This document shows, in pieces, positions 1 to 12,000 of a DNA stretch of 64,000 nucleotides. A program made the position numbers and the translations under genes. The notes beneath the pieces were generated by a model. That model was not told the DNA's origin and did no database searches. It saw only the letters and a program-made list of their open reading frames with translations. The stretch lies in assembly GCA_015061685.1 (NCBI GenBank), contig SUWD01000001.1:186001-250000 (forward strand), in the 5' to 3' direction. The stretch comes from Lentisphaerota bacterium. Its GTDB lineage: Bacteria > Verrucomicrobiota > Lentisphaeria > Victivallales > Victivallaceae. Numbering within the stretch: position 1 is the first letter of the stretch; every line of letters begins with the position of its first letter.

Positions 1-476
1 AGCATGATGGTATCGTCCTGAATTTTCAGGTTTTTCAGAACAGCATAAGCACTGCGGGTCTTGTGATCCGCCAGAGCGAATTTGTCCAGAACCATCACAT
101 CACCTTCTTCGATACGTTCAGCCAAAGCACGTTTCAGAGCCAGAGCGAGAACTTTTTTGTTCATCTTCTTGGCATAGCTGCGGGGCTGAGGTCCGAAAAT
201 CGTACCGCCGCCGACCCAGACGGGTGAACGGTTGGAACCGGCACGGGCACCGCCGCGGCCTTTCTGCCGCCAGGGTTTGGCACCGCCGCCGCGAACCAGT
301 CCGCGGGTTTTCGTACAGGCGGAACCGGAACGGGCACCCGCCAGATAAGCGACCACGGCATCATGAACAGCCTGGGCACCTTTATTGTTCTCGATCACGC
401 TGGAAAGAGCTTCCGGCACGGCGTATTCGCCGACGCGGGCACCGCTGCAATCGAGGATATCCAAAGTTTTAAGCAT
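1..476 (-). CDS. rplD: 50S ribosomal protein L4, partial (C-terminus lost at window edge)
   Basis: L4 (uL4) binds 23S rRNA and its extended loop lines the peptide exit tunnel. The first 158 codons are here; the C-terminal part (family length about 200) lies beyond base 1. The reading frame on the minus strand starts MLKTLDILDCSG and contains the conserved loop region with KTRGLVRGGG, KPWRQKGRGGAR and GGGTIFGP, diagnostic of L4. The start is the ATG ending at 476, behind an AGGAGG-like ribosome site and 15 nt after the rplC stop. It follows rplC as in the canonical S10 operon (S10-L3-L4). In E. coli L4 is also the operon's autogenous regulator; whether that holds here is not shown by the sequence. 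Confidence 0.95.
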   Translation of the reverse strand, partial: MLKTLDILDCSGARVGEYAVPEALSSVIENNKGAQAVHDAVVAYLAGARSGSACTKTRGLVRGGGAKPWRQKGRGGARAGSNRSPVWVGGGTIFGPQPRSYAKKMNKKVLALALKRALAERIEEGDVMVLDKFALADHKTRSAYAVLKNLKIQDDTIM

Positions 477-491
477 TTGTATTTCCTCCTC

Positions 492-1127
492 TTACTTTGC
501 GGCCTTTTTCAGCGCGCTTTTGATGGTGATGATACCGCCGTTGCAGCCGGGGACAGCACCCTTGACCAGCAGGCAGTTTTCTTCAGCCATGACACGCACG
601 ATCTGCATATTCTGCACGGTACGGCGGTCATTGCCGTAATGTCCGGGCATCTTTTTACCTTTTGCGACACGGCCCGGGAATTCGCACTGTCCGATAGAAC
701 CGGGACGGCGTTCCCAGTCACCACCGTGGCTGGCACGGCCGCCGCCGAAGTTCCAGCGTTTGACGCAGCCCTGGAATCCGCGGCCTTTGGTGATGCCGAT
801 CACATCGAGGTACTCACCGGCGGAGAAGATGTCCGCCTTCAATTCAGCACCGACTTCGGCTTCTGCACCGCGGATTTCGCGGAGGAGTGCAGGAAGCACA
901 TCACCGGTGATGCCGGCTTTGGCCAAGTGTCCCTGACGGGCCTTGGTCACGTTTTTTGCTTTGCGACTGCCGAAACCCAGCTGAATAGCGGAGTATCCGT
1001 CGCGCTCGACGGTTTTAACGCCGGTCACAACGCAAGGACCGGCCTGGATCACCGTCACCGGGATCAGGACGCCCTTCTCGTCATAGACCTGAGTCATGCC
1101 GAGCTTTTTACCGATTAAACCTTTCAT
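492..1127 (-). CDS. rplC: 50S ribosomal protein L3
   Basis: L3 (uL3) is an early 23S rRNA-binding assembly protein near the peptidyl transferase centre. The 211-residue product begins MKGLIGKKLGMTQVYDEKG and carries the L3 signature segments KGRGFQGCVKRW, ASHGGDWERRPGSIGQ and KKMPGHYGNDRRTVQN. The chosen ATG at 1127 has a strong AAAGGAGAAAG site; an in-frame upstream start would add 16 residues unlike any L3. It sits between rpsJ and rplD, separated from rpsJ by a 117-nt gap that holds two competing hairpins. Confidence 0.97.
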   Translation of the reverse strand: MKGLIGKKLGMTQVYDEKGVLIPVTVIQAGPCVVTGVKTVERDGYSAIQLGFGSRKAKNVTKARQGHLAKAGITGDVLPALLREIRGAEAEVGAELKADIFSAGEYLDVIGITKGRGFQGCVKRWNFGGGRASHGGDWERRPGSIGQCEFPGRVAKGKKMPGHYGNDRRTVQNMQIVRVMAEENCLLVKGAVPGCNGGIITIKSALKKAAK

Positions 1128-1186
1128 TTCTTTCTCCTTTTCATTAATAGAGAAACTTACGATACTCGTTCCCAATCGGCCGGGAA

Positions 1187-1223
1187 CGGCGGTATCTCAG
1201 ACCGCCGGGCAACCCGCCCGGCG
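1187..1223 (-). promoter_or_regulatory. two mutually exclusive hairpins in the rpsJ-rplC gap
   Basis: In the transcript, an 8-bp perfect GC-only stem (1203-1210 with 1216-1223, loop 1211-1215) overlaps a 7-bp stem (1187-1193 with 1201-1207, loop 1194-1200). Bases 1203-1207 are needed by both, so only one can form at a time. No U-tract follows, so this does not look like a simple terminator. Its place just before rplC and rplD suggests a leader-type switch or a processing site. That role is inference. Confidence 0.5.
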
Positions 1224-1244
1224 ACCCCGGAACTTACTGATTGA

Positions 1245-1568
1245 TCAGAAGCCCGTTTTGATAGTGATATCCACACCGGCAGGGAGGTTGAGCTTTTTCA
1301 GCTCATCGACCGTGCGGCCGTTGGGATTAACGATGTCCAGCATCCGTTTATGGGTGCGGATCTCGAACTGCTCCATTGATTTTTTGTCAACGTGAGGTGA
1401 ACGGTTGACCGTCCAGCGTTCGATACGGGTCGGAAGCGGAACCGGACCGGCAACCATAACACCGGTGCGTTTCGCGGCATCCAGGATCTCATTGACAGAC
1501 TGATCCAGAATCCGGTGTTCATAAGCCTGCAACCGGATGCGGATACGTTGAGTTTTCGCCGTAGCCAT
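1245..1568 (-). CDS. rpsJ: 30S ribosomal protein S10
   Basis: S10 (uS10) sits in the 30S head and also serves as NusE, the NusB partner in antitermination. The 107-residue product has the normal length and conserved segments [36 protein letters not shown] (residues about 41-63) and [12 protein letters not shown]. The start ATG at 1568 lies 2 nt after the fusA stop, so it is translationally close to fusA. The str operon therefore passes directly into the S10 genes, without the tuf gene that separates them in many bacteria. Confidence 0.97.
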   Translation of the reverse strand: MATAKTQRIRIRLQAYEHRILDQSVNEILDAAKRTGVMVAGPVPLPTRIERWTVNRSPHVDKKSMEQFEIRTHKRMLDIVNPNGRTVDELKKLNLPAGVDITIKTGF

Positions 1569-1570
1569 TT

Positions 1571-3676
1571 TTATTTTTTCTCCACGATTTTATCTTGAAT
1601 TTGTTTCGGAACTCTTTCAAAGTGTGCCGGTTCCATCGAGTAGGTCGCACGACCGCGGGAGAGTGAACGGATCGCAGTTGCGTAACCGAAAAGCTCTGAC
1701 AGCGGCACGTTTGCCTGCACACGGGTAAAGGCGTTTTCACCGGCATTGATCTCAACGATCGCACCACGGCGGCTATTCAAGTCGCCGATAAGGTCACCCA
1801 TATTTTCATCCGGAGTGGTCAGCTCGACCTTCATGATCGGCTCAAGCAGAGAGATACCGGATTTTTTGGCAGCATCTTTGAATGCCATGGAACCGGCAAC
1901 CTTAAATGCCATTTCCGAGGAGTCGACCGGGTGGTAACTGCCGTCGATGATCTCAACTTTGAAGTCGATCACCGGATAACCGGCAAGCACACCGCTGGCG
2001 GCAGCTTCACGGATACCGTTTTCGATCGGTTTGATATATTCTTTAGGAATATTACCGCCGACAACTTTGTTCTCAATGACGATGCCGGAACCGGGTTCAC
2101 CGGGGATCAGGTTGATGATACAGTGACCATACTGACCGCGACCGCCGGACTGACGGACAAATTTCATATCGGATTCGGACGGTTTGCTCAAAGCTTCGCG
2201 GTAAGCAACCTGCGGAGCACCGGTATTGGCCTCAACTTTGAACTCACGAACCAGACGGTCGATAATGATTTCCAGGTGCAGCTCACCCATACCGGAAATA
2301 ATGGTCTGACCGGTTTCTTCGTTACTGTTGATACGGAAAGTCGGGTCTTCATCGGAGAGAGCGATCAAACCTTTGGTCAGTTTGTCACGGTCGCCGCTGG
2401 ATTTGGGTTCCACAGCAACGGAGATAACCGGTTCGGGGAAGTTCATGGATTCCAGCACGATCGGATCGGTCTCAAGACAGATGGTATCACCGGTGGTAAC
2501 GTTACGCAAACCGACGGCGGCAGCAATATCACCGGAGTAGATCTCATCACGTTCTTCACGGCTGTTGGCGTGCATCTGGAGCAGACGGCCGAGACGTTCT
2601 TTCTTACCGGTACGCGGGTTCAGCACGGTCATACCCTGCTTGGCGACACCGGAATAAATACGGAAGTAATAGAGTTTACCGACAAAGGGGTCACTCATGA
2701 TTTTGAAAACCAGAGCGGCAAACGGCTGCATATCACCGACGTGACGGGTCAATTCAGCACCGGTGGCAGGATCGGAACCGGTGATATCCCAGATATCGAC
2801 CGGGCTGGGCAGGTAATCAACGACAGCGTCAAGCAGCGGCTGGACACCACGGCACTTAAAAGCACTGGCAGCGGCAACCGGCACAGCTTTGGCTTTCAAA
2901 GTGGCACGGCGCAGAGCGGCACGGAGCATATCGGTATCGGGAGTTTCGCCCTCAAGGAAAAGCTCCATGATCTCATCATCTACTTCAGCAAGACGCTCAA
3001 CGTTGTTTTCAAAAGTGGTGTTGCGATAATCCTGCAATTCAGCGGGAACTTCACCCTCGGTAATGGTAGTGCCCTGGTCTTCAGCACTGAAATAGTAGGC
3101 TTTGTTGGCAAAAACATCGATCACGCCTTTGAAGTCTCCTTCACGGCCGATCGGCAGAGTCACCGGGATCGGATTGGCACCGAGTTTGGTCTGGATCTCT
3201 TTGACAGCACCGTCGAAATCAGCACCGGTACGGTCCATTTTGTTGATCAGAGCAACGATCGGCACATGGTATTTCTGAGCCTGACGCCAGACGGTTTCAG
3301 TCTGGGGCTGGACTTTACCGACGGAGCAGAAAACTGCAACAGCACCGTCAAGCACACGCAGAGAACGCTCCACCTCTGCGGTGAAGTCCACGTGTCCCGG
3401 AGTGTCGATAATATTGATACGATGGTTCTTCCAGAAGCAGGTGGTGGCGGCACTGGTAATGGTAATACCGCGTTCACGCTCCTGCTCCATCCAGTCCATA
3501 GTGGCGGTACCTTCGTGGGTATCACCGATCTTATAGTTTTTACCGCAGTAGAAAAGGATACGTTCGGTAAGAGTGGTTTTACCGGCATCAATGTGAGCCA
3601 TAATACCGATGTTACGGACATTACGCAGACTTACCTGACGTCCCGGAGACTCCTGGAATTGTTTTTCTTCGCTCAT
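1571..3676 (-). CDS. fusA: elongation factor G
   Basis: EF-G is the GTPase that drives ribosomal translocation and, with RRF, subunit recycling. The 701-residue protein has all family landmarks: the P-loop AHIDAGKTT (G1), the switch segment [13 protein letters not shown] (G2), DTPGHVDF (G3) and NKMD (G4), followed by EF-G domains II-V ending in a [20 protein letters not shown] segment. It starts [13 protein letters not shown] at 3676. It lies between rpsG and rpsJ. It looks like the general translocating form rather than a tetracycline-protection paralogue, given its position in the str operon. Confidence 0.98.
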   Translation of the reverse strand: MSEEKQFQESPGRQVSLRNVRNIGIMAHIDAGKTTLTERILFYCGKNYKIGDTHEGTATMDWMEQERERGITITSAATTCFWKNHRINIIDTPGHVDFTAEVERSLRVLDGAVAVFCSVGKVQPQTETVWRQAQKYHVPIVALINKMDRTGADFDGAVKEIQTKLGANPIPVTLPIGREGDFKGVIDVFANKAYYFSAEDQGTTITEGEVPAELQDYRNTTFENNVERLAEVDDEIMELFLEGETPDTDMLRAALRRATLKAKAVPVAAASAFKCRGVQPLLDAVVDYLPSPVDIWDITGSDPATGAELTRHVGDMQPFAALVFKIMSDPFVGKLYYFRIYSGVAKQGMTVLNPRTGKKERLGRLLQMHANSREERDEIYSGDIAAAVGLRNVTTGDTICLETDPIVLESMNFPEPVISVAVEPKSSGDRDKLTKGLIALSDEDPTFRINSNEETGQTIISGMGELHLEIIIDRLVREFKVEANTGAPQVAYREALSKPSESDMKFVRQSGGRGQYGHCIINLIPGEPGSGIVIENKVVGGNIPKEYIKPIENGIREAAASGVLAGYPVIDFKVEIIDGSYHPVDSSEMAFKVAGSMAFKDAAKKSGISLLEPIMKVELTTPDENMGDLIGDLNSRRGAIVEINAGENAFTRVQANVPLSELFGYATAIRSLSRGRATYSMEPAHFERVPKQIQDKIVEKK

Positions 3677-3697
3677 GGTATAAATCCCCGGTACAAA

Positions 3698-4168
3698 TTA
3701 CCAACGATAGTGGGCGAAGGCTTTGTTGGCCTGGGCCATCTTGTAGGTATCTTCTTTTTTCTTGATGGAAGAACCGGTATTGTTGAAAGCATCCAGCAAT
3801 TCACCGGCGAGAGACTCGGTCATGGATTTACCTTTGCGGCCGCGGGAATAGGTAACGATCCAGCGCATGGCAAGAGCGACCTGACGCTCCGGCTCGACTT
3901 CGACCGGAACCTGATAGGTGGCACCACCGACGCGGCGGCTTTTGACTTCGAGTTTGGGTTTGACGTTTTCCAGAGCCTGGGTAAAAACATCAATAGCCGG
4001 CATATCGGCTTTTTTGCTCTGGATCAGGTCAAGGGCATCATAAACGATGCCTTCGGCGGTGGCTTTTTTTCCGCGGGTCATGATCGTATTGATCAGACGG
4101 GCGATCAGCTCGCTGTTGTACTTCACGTCGGGAGTAAGCTCCCGTTTGACGACACTACGTCTTCTCAT
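3698..4168 (-). CDS. rpsG: 30S ribosomal protein S7
   Basis: S7 (uS7) initiates assembly of the 30S head and contacts the E-site tRNA. The 156-residue product has the typical length, with an N-terminal [14 protein letters not shown] and the conserved [20 protein letters not shown] helix region and an AFAHYRW end. It follows rpsL by 19 nt and precedes fusA by 21 nt. In E. coli S7 is the autogenous regulator of the str operon; the short rpsL-rpsG gap here leaves little room for that structured site. Confidence 0.98.
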   Translation of the reverse strand: MRRRSVVKRELTPDVKYNSELIARLINTIMTRGKKATAEGIVYDALDLIQSKKADMPAIDVFTQALENVKPKLEVKSRRVGGATYQVPVEVEPERQVALAMRWIVTYSRGRKGKSMTESLAGELLDAFNNTGSSIKKKEDTYKMAQANKAFAHYRW

Positions 4169-4187
4169 GGCTTTTTAACTCCCAAAA

Positions 4188-4595
4188 TTATTTTTTCTTG
4201 CCTTTTGCAGCGGTTTCCTGACCCGGTTTCGGGCGTTTGGCACCGTATTTGGAACGGCCCTGACGGCGTTTTTCAACACCGAGGCTGTCCAGAGAACCGC
4301 GAACGATGTGGTAACGGACACCCGGGAGGTCACGGACACGGCCGCCTTTGACCAGAACCACGGAGTGTTCCTGAAGGTTGTGCCCCTCACCGCCGATATA
4401 GGCGGTGACTTCCTGACCATTGGTCAGACGAACACGGGCGATTTTACGCAACGCCGAGTTCGGCTTTTTCGGGGTACGGGTGGTGACCTGGAGGCAGACG
4501 CCGCGACGCTGCGGGCAGGCACTCAACGCTTTTGACTTGCTTTTCTTCTCTTTTTCTTCGCGTCCGAGACGCACCAGCTGATTGATTGTCGGCAT
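4188..4595 (-). CDS. rpsL: 30S ribosomal protein S12, with Arg at the streptomycin position 88
   Basis: S12 (uS12) shapes the decoding centre. The 135-residue product aligns without gaps to E. coli numbering through the core: Lys43 is kept in [11 protein letters not shown], but position 88 in [13 protein letters not shown] is Arg instead of Lys (codon 4332-4334). Lys88Arg is a classical streptomycin-resistance change. The ATG at 4595 is chosen because the protein then begins MPTINQLVR like other S12 proteins; an 18-residue upstream extension has no homologous counterpart. A good promoter sits about 25-55 nt upstream, so rpsL heads its own str transcription unit, though read-through from rpoC is possible. 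Confidence 0.98.
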   Translation of the reverse strand: MPTINQLVRLGREEKEKKSKSKALSACPQRRGVCLQVTTRTPKKPNSALRKIARVRLTNGQEVTAYIGGEGHNLQEHSVVLVKGGRVRDLPGVRYHIVRGSLDSLGVEKRRQGRSKYGAKRPKPGQETAAKGKKK

Positions 4596-4620
4596 GGTAG
4601 TTTCCTGATTTTTTACTCTT

Positions 4621-4649
4621 ATTATATTTAGTACACCAAAATTACACAA
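4621..4649 (-). promoter_or_regulatory. sigma70-type promoter for the str operon
   Basis: On the minus strand a consensus TATAAT (4621-4626) is preceded by exactly 17 bp and a TTGTGT -35 hexamer (4644-4649). Predicted start near 4614 gives a leader of about 20 nt to the rpsL ATG. The rpoC-rpsL gap is AT-rich and shows no strong terminator. Confidence 0.7.
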
Positions 4650-4724
4650 TGCATCAAAGACTTATAAAATAACACCAAAACGTGTTTTTTTCAAATCTTT
4701 TCCTGAAATTTTTCAAGAAAAACC

Positions 4725-7700
4725 TCAGATTTCCTCGTCAAAGCCCTCCAAATCGTCATCGACGATCAATTCTTTGGCTTCATCGGGAAGCATGTCCTCT
4801 TCCTCTGAATCGGCATCACGCCACTCGGCGGCATAGTCTTCATAAGACTTTTCAGCCTCCGGAGCGGGCAACTCCGGCTCGATCTCCTCTCCGAGATATT
4901 TCAGCCGGATGGACTGCATCTTTGCCGTACCTGTTCCGGCGGGGATCAGGTGTCCGGTAATGACGTTTTCCTTGAATCCGGCCAGAGTATCGACCTTACC
5001 GGCGACGGCAGCCTCGGTCAGGATCCTGGTGGTATCCTGGAAGCTGGCTGCGGAGATGAAACTCTCCGTTTCCAGTGCGGCTTTGGTAATACCCAAAAGC
5101 ACCGGTTCAGCTTCCGCCGGACGTTCGCCGCGTGCGATGGTCTCGCGGTTGATCCGGTTGAATTCCACCCGATCCGGCTGTTCGCCGACCAGGTATTCGG
5201 TATCGCCCGGATCGGTGATCCGGACTTTCTGCATCATCTGACGGATGATAATTTCGACGTGTTTATCATTGATTTCCACACCCTGGGCACGGTAAACCAA
5301 CTGGATCTCATCGACCAGGTGCCGCTGCAATTCGTGAATACCGCAAACTTCCAGCAGAGCGTGGGGGACGATGGAACCTTCGGTCAATTTCTGACCTTTG
5401 TGGACATAGTCGCCTTTGCTGACCACCAGATGCTTGTGCAGCGGGATCGCACTGTGTTCCTCGACCCGGCCTGAATTCGGATCGCGGATCTCGATGTAGC
5501 GTTTACCGCGGGCAAGTTTATCCACGGTAACGAAACCGTCGATTTTAGCGATTTCAGCGACATCTTTGGGGATGCGGGCTTCGAAAAGTTCGGCAATACG
5601 CGGCAAACCGCCGGTAATATCTTTGTTTTTCGCCGACTGCCGGGGAACACGGGCAACGACCATACCCGGAACCACTTTGGCTCCGTTCTTGACCATCAGC
5701 ACCGCACCGGCGGGAAGCGGATAATTGGAAAGCAGGTTGTTATTCTCGTCCAGCACCGTGATCTGCGGATGCAAGTCGTCACGGTGTTCCATAACCGTCC
5801 CCTGGTCACCGCTGCCGGAACCGCGTTTCTGTTTCTGGATGGTAACGCCGTCAACCAGATCGGTAAGAGAAACTATACCGCTCTCTTCAATAATGATCGG
5901 CACATGGTCCGGTTCCCAACGGACGAATACTTCATTGGTTTTGACGGAATCGCCGTCAACTTTGTCCAGCATTGAACCGGGTTCAAGGTCGTAACGCTCC
6001 AATTCAGCCTCAATGATAGCATCAGTACCGAAGTCATAAGCTTTCTGCACCATACCGAGGATAGCGGCTTCGGCATCACGTTTGGCACGTTCACGGGCCT
6101 CAAATTCTTCAGCCTTGACCGGGTCATAGACGATCACGCAACCATTCTTGTTGACCACAACGGTCTGACCTTTCTGGTTGACGACCGTACGGACGTTGAG
6201 CAGTTTGATCTTACCGTCGTGACGGGCGGAAATAACCGGCTGTTTGTACGCAGCAGAAGCAGTACCACCGATGTGGAATGTACGCATGGTAAGCTGAGTA
6301 CCCGGCTCACCGATTGACTGGGCGGCAATAATACCCAGAGCATCACCCAGACGTGCTTCACGGTCACTGGCGAGGTTTCTGCCGTAGCATTTGATACAGA
6401 GACCATGCAGAGTTTCGCAGGTCAGAGCGGAACGGATCAGAACTTTGAGAATTCCGCGTTTTTCGATCAAATCAGCGATTTCCGGAGTGAATTCTTCACC
6501 GGCGGCGATGATCAGACGTTTGTCGTTGTACGCAGGGTCACGGATATCCTGGGCACTGTAACGGCCGATAAGACGGTCACGCAAAGGCAGCATGACTTCA
6601 TCACCTTCGGTAATGGCACTTGTCCAGACACCTTTGGTGGTTCCGCAGTCTTCCTCACGGCAGATGACATCCTGAGCGACGTCAACCAGACGGCGGGTCA
6701 TGTAACCAGAGTCAGCGGTTTTCAAAGCGGTATCTGCCAAACCTTTACGGGCACCGTGAGTGGAGATGAAGTATTCCAGCACGGACAGACCTTCACGGAA
6801 GTTGGAGATGATCGGCCGCTCAATAATATCGCCGTTGGGTTTTGCCATCAAACCACGCATACCGGCGAGCTGTTTGATCTGATCTTTACTGCCTCGGGCA
6901 CCGGAATCCATCATAGCGTAAACCGGGTTGATCTCTCCGCGGCGGCTGGCGTCTTCCAGATGTTTGAAAAGTTCTTCAGCCACGGCGTTACCGGTCTGGG
7001 TCCAGATATCGATAACTTTTTTGTGCCGCTCACCGTCGGTCAGCATACCGTCGGTGTACTGCTGCATGACTTCGCCGATCTGATTACGGGCACTCTCAAT
7101 CAATTCAACTTTGGTTTCCGGCACTTTCAAGTCGGCAATGGAGATGGAAAGTCCGGCGAGAGTGGAGTGACGGTAACCGAGATCTTTCAGGTCGTCCAGC
7201 AATTTGATGGTTGCCTGGTGACCGACGATCTGATAGGAATCGCGGATAAGGCGGCTCAAATCCTTTTTCTTGGCAACTTTGTTATAGAAGCCGAGACGGG
7301 AATCCCAGATCTCATTGAAAAGACAACGGCCGGGAGTGGTCAGAATGAATTTGGCTTCTTTGTCACCGTAAAGCGTATCTTTGCCGCGGTCGGGGTTCGG
7401 GATGCGGACAGCATCATGGATGCCGATGAATCCGGACTGCATGGCAAAAAGAACTTCAAAGTAATCGCGGTACAGTTTGGCACTCTTGCTCTGGGGTTCC
7501 AGAGTAAGGTAGTAACTTCCCAGAGTGATATCCTGCGTGGGTGAAACGATCGGTTTACCGTTGGCAGGAGAGAAGATGTTGTTCGGAGAGAGCATCAGCA
7601 GCTTGGTCTCCATCTGTGCCTCGTTTGAAAGCGGCACGTGAACAGCCATCTGGTCACCGTCGAAGTCAGCGTTGTAAGCGGTACAGACCAGAGGATGCAG

Positions 7701-9056
7701 ACGCAGAGCAGAACCCTCGATCAGCACCGGGTCGAATGCCTGGATACTCAAACGGTGCAGCGTAGGTGCACGGTTGAGCATGACAGGATGTCCTTTGCTC
7801 ACTTCATCAAGGATATCCCAGACGACGGATTCGCCGCGTTCAATCATGCGTTTGGCACCACGGACGGTGTGGGCGTAGCCACGGCCCTTGAGGTGGCGGA
7901 TGATGAAAGGTTCGAAAAGGATCATTGCCATTTTCTTGGGCAGACCGCACTGATGGATCTTCAATTCCGGACCGACGACGATCACTGAACGGCCGGAGTA
8001 GTCAACACGTTTACCGAGCAGGTTCTGACGGAAACGGCCCTGTTTACCTTTGAGCATGTCAGACAAGCTCTTGAGAGGACGGTTGCCGGCACCGGTGACA
8101 ACTCTGCCGTGACGGCCGTTGTCCAAAAGGGAGTCAACAGCTTCCTGAAGCATACGTTTTTCGTTGCGGATAATCACTTCCGGAGTATGGATCTGAAGCA
8201 GATTTTTCAAACGGTTGTTACGGTTGATGACCCGGCGGTAAAGATCGTTGAGGTCACTGGTGGCGAAACGGCCGCCTTCCAGCGGAACCAGCGGACGGAG
8301 ATCCGGGGGGATAACCGGCAGCACGGACATGATCATATATTCCGGACGGGAATTGGCTTCAAGGAAGCCCTCGACCAGACGGAGACGTTTGGCAAGTTTT
8401 TTGCGGGTAGCCTTGTTGTTGGTGCTTTCCAGACGGACTTCGAGTTCGCCTTTGAGTTCTTCAAGGTTGATGTCCTCAAGGAGAGCTTTGATGGCGGGGG
8501 CACCCATATCGGCGATAAAGGAATCACCGAATTGTTTGCGGGCTTCTTTGTATTTGATTTCGTCCAGGATCTGACCTTTGGTCAACTCAATGGCGTCGCC
8601 CGGATCGATAACCGTATATTTTTCATAGTAAAGCACATCTTCCAGATCTTTACTGGTCATTTCCAGCATCAGACCGATACGGCAGGGCATACACTTGAAA
8701 AACCAGATATGGGAAACCGGCACAGCCAGTTCGATATGTCCCATACGTTCACGGCGGACGTTGGCAAGGGTAACTTCAACACCGCAGCGATCGCAGATGA
8801 TGCCTTTGTGCTTGACGCGTTTGTATTTTCCGCAGTTACACTCCCAGTCACGGGTGGGGCCGAAAATTCTTTCGCAGAAAAGACCGCCCTTTTCCGGTTT
8901 CAATGACCGGTAATTGATGGTTTCCGGGTTCTTGACCTCCCCGTGAGACCAGCTCCGGATGACATCCGGAGAGGCTACGTTAATGGAAATCGCACCGAAC
9001 GAAGTAGCGGGATCCTGTCCCAGCAACTCCCGATAAGCATAAGTATTGTCAATCAA
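4725..9056 (-). CDS. rpoC: DNA-directed RNA polymerase subunit beta prime
   Basis: The 1443-residue catalytic subunit carries the N-terminal zinc ribbon [20 protein letters not shown], the bridge to the active site [13 protein letters not shown], the Mg2+-chelating NADFDGD, the trigger-loop region with [18 protein letters not shown], and the second zinc site with Cys residues in REEDCGTT and [13 protein letters not shown]. Length is close to the family norm; the tail is very acidic (many Asp/Glu in the last 50 residues). The start [14 protein letters not shown] lies 27 nt after the rpoB stop, with an AGGGAGGAA ribosome site. It is the last gene of the rpoBC transcript before the str promoter. 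Confidence 0.99.
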   Translation of the reverse strand: MIDNTYAYRELLGQDPATSFGAISINVASPDVIRSWSHGEVKNPETINYRSLKPEKGGLFCERIFGPTRDWECNCGKYKRVKHKGIICDRCGVEVTLANVRRERMGHIELAVPVSHIWFFKCMPCRIGLMLEMTSKDLEDVLYYEKYTVIDPGDAIELTKGQILDEIKYKEARKQFGDSFIADMGAPAIKALLEDINLEELKGELEVRLESTNNKATRKKLAKRLRLVEGFLEANSRPEYMIMSVLPVIPPDLRPLVPLEGGRFATSDLNDLYRRVINRNNRLKNLLQIHTPEVIIRNEKRMLQEAVDSLLDNGRHGRVVTGAGNRPLKSLSDMLKGKQGRFRQNLLGKRVDYSGRSVIVVGPELKIHQCGLPKKMAMILFEPFIIRHLKGRGYAHTVRGAKRMIERGESVVWDILDEVSKGHPVMLNRAPTLHRLSIQAFDPVLIEGSALRLHPLVCTAYNADFDGDQMAVHVPLSNEAQMETKLLMLSPNNIFSPANGKPIVSPTQDITLGSYYLTLEPQSKSAKLYRDYFEVLFAMQSGFIGIHDAVRIPNPDRGKDTLYGDKEAKFILTTPGRCLFNEIWDSRLGFYNKVAKKKDLSRLIRDSYQIVGHQATIKLLDDLKDLGYRHSTLAGLSISIADLKVPETKVELIESARNQIGEVMQQYTDGMLTDGERHKKVIDIWTQTGNAVAEELFKHLEDASRRGEINPVYAMMDSGARGSKDQIKQLAGMRGLMAKPNGDIIERPIISNFREGLSVLEYFISTHGARKGLADTALKTADSGYMTRRLVDVAQDVICREEDCGTTKGVWTSAITEGDEVMLPLRDRLIGRYSAQDIRDPAYNDKRLIIAAGEEFTPEIADLIEKRGILKVLIRSALTCETLHGLCIKCYGRNLASDREARLGDALGIIAAQSIGEPGTQLTMRTFHIGGTASAAYKQPVISARHDGKIKLLNVRTVVNQKGQTVVVNKNGCVIVYDPVKAEEFEARERAKRDAEAAILGMVQKAYDFGTDAIIEAELERYDLEPGSMLDKVDGDSVKTNEVFVRWEPDHVPIIIEESGIVSLTDLVDGVTIQKQKRGSGSGDQGTVMEHRDDLHPQITVLDENNNLLSNYPLPAGAVLMVKNGAKVVPGMVVARVPRQSAKNKDITGGLPRIAELFEARIPKDVAEIAKIDGFVTVDKLARGKRYIEIRDPNSGRVEEHSAIPLHKHLVVSKGDYVHKGQKLTEGSIVPHALLEVCGIHELQRHLVDEIQLVYRAQGVEINDKHVEIIIRQMMQKVRITDPGDTEYLVGEQPDRVEFNRINRETIARGERPAEAEPVLLGITKAALETESFISAASFQDTTRILTEAAVAGKVDTLAGFKENVITGHLIPAGTGTAKMQSIRLKYLGEEIEPELPAPEAEKSYEDYAAEWRDADSEEEDMLPDEAKELIVDDDLEGFDEEI

Positions 9057-9083
9057 GGTTAATTCCTCCCTCGAATATTGTTA

Positions 9084-12000
9084 TTACCGATCATCGCCGC
9101 CGCGAACGGTGCGAATATCCAAACCAAGACTCTGCATTTCTTTCAACAGCACGTTGAAAGATTCCGGTCTGCCGGCAGTAAGTACGTTCTGACCTTTGAC
9201 GATCAATTCATAAATACGGGAACGTCCTTTGGTATCGTCGGATTTGACCGTAAGCATCTCCTGCAGGTTGTACGCTGCACCGTATGCTTCCAGAGCCCAC
9301 ACTTCCATTTCACCGAAACGCTGACCGCCGTGCTGGGCTTTACCGCCCAGAGGCTGCTGGGTGACCAGTGAATAAGGTCCGACCGCACGGGCATGGATCT
9401 TATTGGCAACCAGGTGGTCAAGTTTGAGCATGTAGATCTGACCGACCATAACACGCTGGTCAAAACGGTCACCGGTACGGCCGTCGTAAACGTCGGCTTT
9501 ACCGTCGTAAACGTAGGAACCGTCAGGCTGCTTTTTGAAGCCCCAGTGATAGTTTTTGCCGTTTTCTTCAGCGAAACGTTCATTTCCTTTTTCCATCATA
9601 TCGATGATATCCTGCTCGCAGGCACCGTCGAAAACCGGAGTGGCGACTTTGATACCGAGCATTTTGGCAGCCCAGCCGAGGTGGGTTTCCAAAACCTGAC
9701 CGATATTCATACGGCTCGGCACGCCAAGGGGGTTGAGGATGATGTCCACGGGAGTACCGTCCTCAAGGAAGGGCATGTCTTCCACGGGAACGATACGGGA
9801 AACGATACCTTTGTTACCGTGACGTCCGGCCATTTTATCACCGACCTGCAGTTTGCGTTTGCAGGCGACATAGACTTTGACGCGTTTGATGGTACCCTGA
9901 TCGTTTTCACCGAAGTTCTCATCTTCAAGAGAACGCAGATGAGCTTCATTGTCCTCGAACCTCTCTTTGAAGCTGTCGATGATGGCGGCGATGGCATTTT
10001 TGACTTCGCAATCTTCCATCTGCCATGAAGCGTGATGATTGGCGAGTTTGACGATGGGGCTGCGGGTGATTTTCCGGTTGGCGGGAACGAGAAGTTTCGG
10101 TTCCTCGGCAGCACCGTCGGTGATCTGGACCGGGATCTTGACGCCGAGCAGAAGATCGGAAAGTCTTTCAGTGAGTTCAGCGATCAATTCATTATTGGTC
10201 TCACGGTACTCGGTACGGATCAGTTTTTCCTGATTTTTCTTTTCGGTCTTGGTCAATCCCGGTTTATTGGGTTGATCTTTGACATATTCAGCACGGATAT
10301 CCATAACGATACCGCCTTTACCGCTGGAAACGGTCAAGCTGGAATCTTTGACATCGGCAGCTTTTTCACCGAAAATCGCCCGGAGCAGACGCTCTTCGGG
10401 GGCGAGTTCAGTTTCGCTTTTCGGCGTGATTTTACCGACGAGGATATCACCGGGTTTGACTTCGGCACCTTCGATGACGATACCGCGGCTGTCAAGGTTG
10501 CGCAGAGCATCTTCACCGACGTTGGGGATATCACGGGTGATCTCTTCCGGACCGAGTTTGGTATCCCGGCTGGTGATTTCGAATTCATCGACGTGGATAC
10601 TGGTGTAAACGTCTTCTTTGACCAGTCTTTCGCTGACGATGATAGCGTCCTCAAAGTTATATCCGCACCACGGCATGAATGCCACTAAAACGTTGCGTCC
10701 GAGAGCGAGTTCACCACCGTAAGTTGCGGCACCGTCGGCGAGCAGATCGCCTTTTTTGACCGCATCACCGCGACGGACACGGGGACGCTGGTTGATGCAG
10801 GTACCGGCGTTGCTCCGCAGGTACTTGTAAAGACGGTAGGTACGGCCGGGGACTTCCTCTGTCGGCAATGCACCATCGGGGGTGACGACGATGCGTTCGC
10901 TGTTGACTTCAGCGACAACACCATCTTCGCGGGCGACGATGACAGCACGGGAATCCCGGGCGATACGGGCTTCCAGACCGGTTCCGACGTAGGGTGAATC
11001 CGGCATCAGAAGCGGCACAGCCTGACGCTGCATGTTTGAACCCATCAAAGCACGGTTTGCGTCATCGTGTTCAAGGAAGGGGATGATACCGGCAGCGGCA
11101 CTGACCAGCTGTTTCGGAGAAACGTCCATATAGTCAATGGTGTCTTTGGGATGCTCGGCAGATTCACCGGCTTTACGGCACATGACCATATCACGGACGA
11201 AGCAGTTATTCTCATCAAGCAGAGCATTTGCCTGAGCGATGACGAAATTCTCCTCTTTGTCGGCGGTCAGATAATCAATGGTATCAGTGACCTGACCGTT
11301 GACGACTTTGCGGTAAGGAGTTTCCAAAAATCCGTATTCGTTGATGATAGCGTAGAGGGCCATGGAGCTGATCAAACCGATATTCGGACCTTCCGGGGTC
11401 TCAATCGGACAGATACGGCCGTAATGACTGGTGTGAACGTCACGGACTTCAAATCCGGCACGGTCACGGCTCAAACCGCCGGGGCCCAAAGCAGAGAAAC
11501 GGCGTTTGTTGGTCAATTCGCTCAACGGGTTATTCTGATCCATGAACTGGGAGAGCTGGCTGCGGGCGAAGAAATCGCGGATAACGCCGGCGAAAGTTTT
11601 GGGATTGATGAGCTTGGAGGGAGAAATATTCGGCTCCTCAAAGGTCATACGTTCACGGATAAGACGCTCGGTACGCAGCAAACCGGCACGGCACTGATTC
11701 TGCAGCAGCTCGCCGACGGTACGCACCCGGCGGGCACCGAGGTGGTCGATGTCATCGACCGGACCATTGGTGTGGTGCAGTTCGATGAGCATTTTGGTCG
11801 CTTCGATAAGGTCACGGGGATCGAGCGTACGGAAATCAGCGGGAATATCCAGCTTGAGTCTCTCATTGAGTTTGTAACGGCCGACCATACCCAGATCGTA
11901 ACGGCGGTTATCGAAAAAGAGCCGTTTGATCAGCAGACGGGCATTGCTCAAGTTCGTGGGATCGCCCGGACGCATACGCTGATAGATAGCTTTGAGAGCT

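Noticed and set aside
1931-4351. 806-codon open frame on the plus strand across fusA, rpsG and rpsL
   Set aside because: It is the antisense shadow of strongly conserved ribosomal genes; biased codon use on the real strand leaves the opposite frame open.
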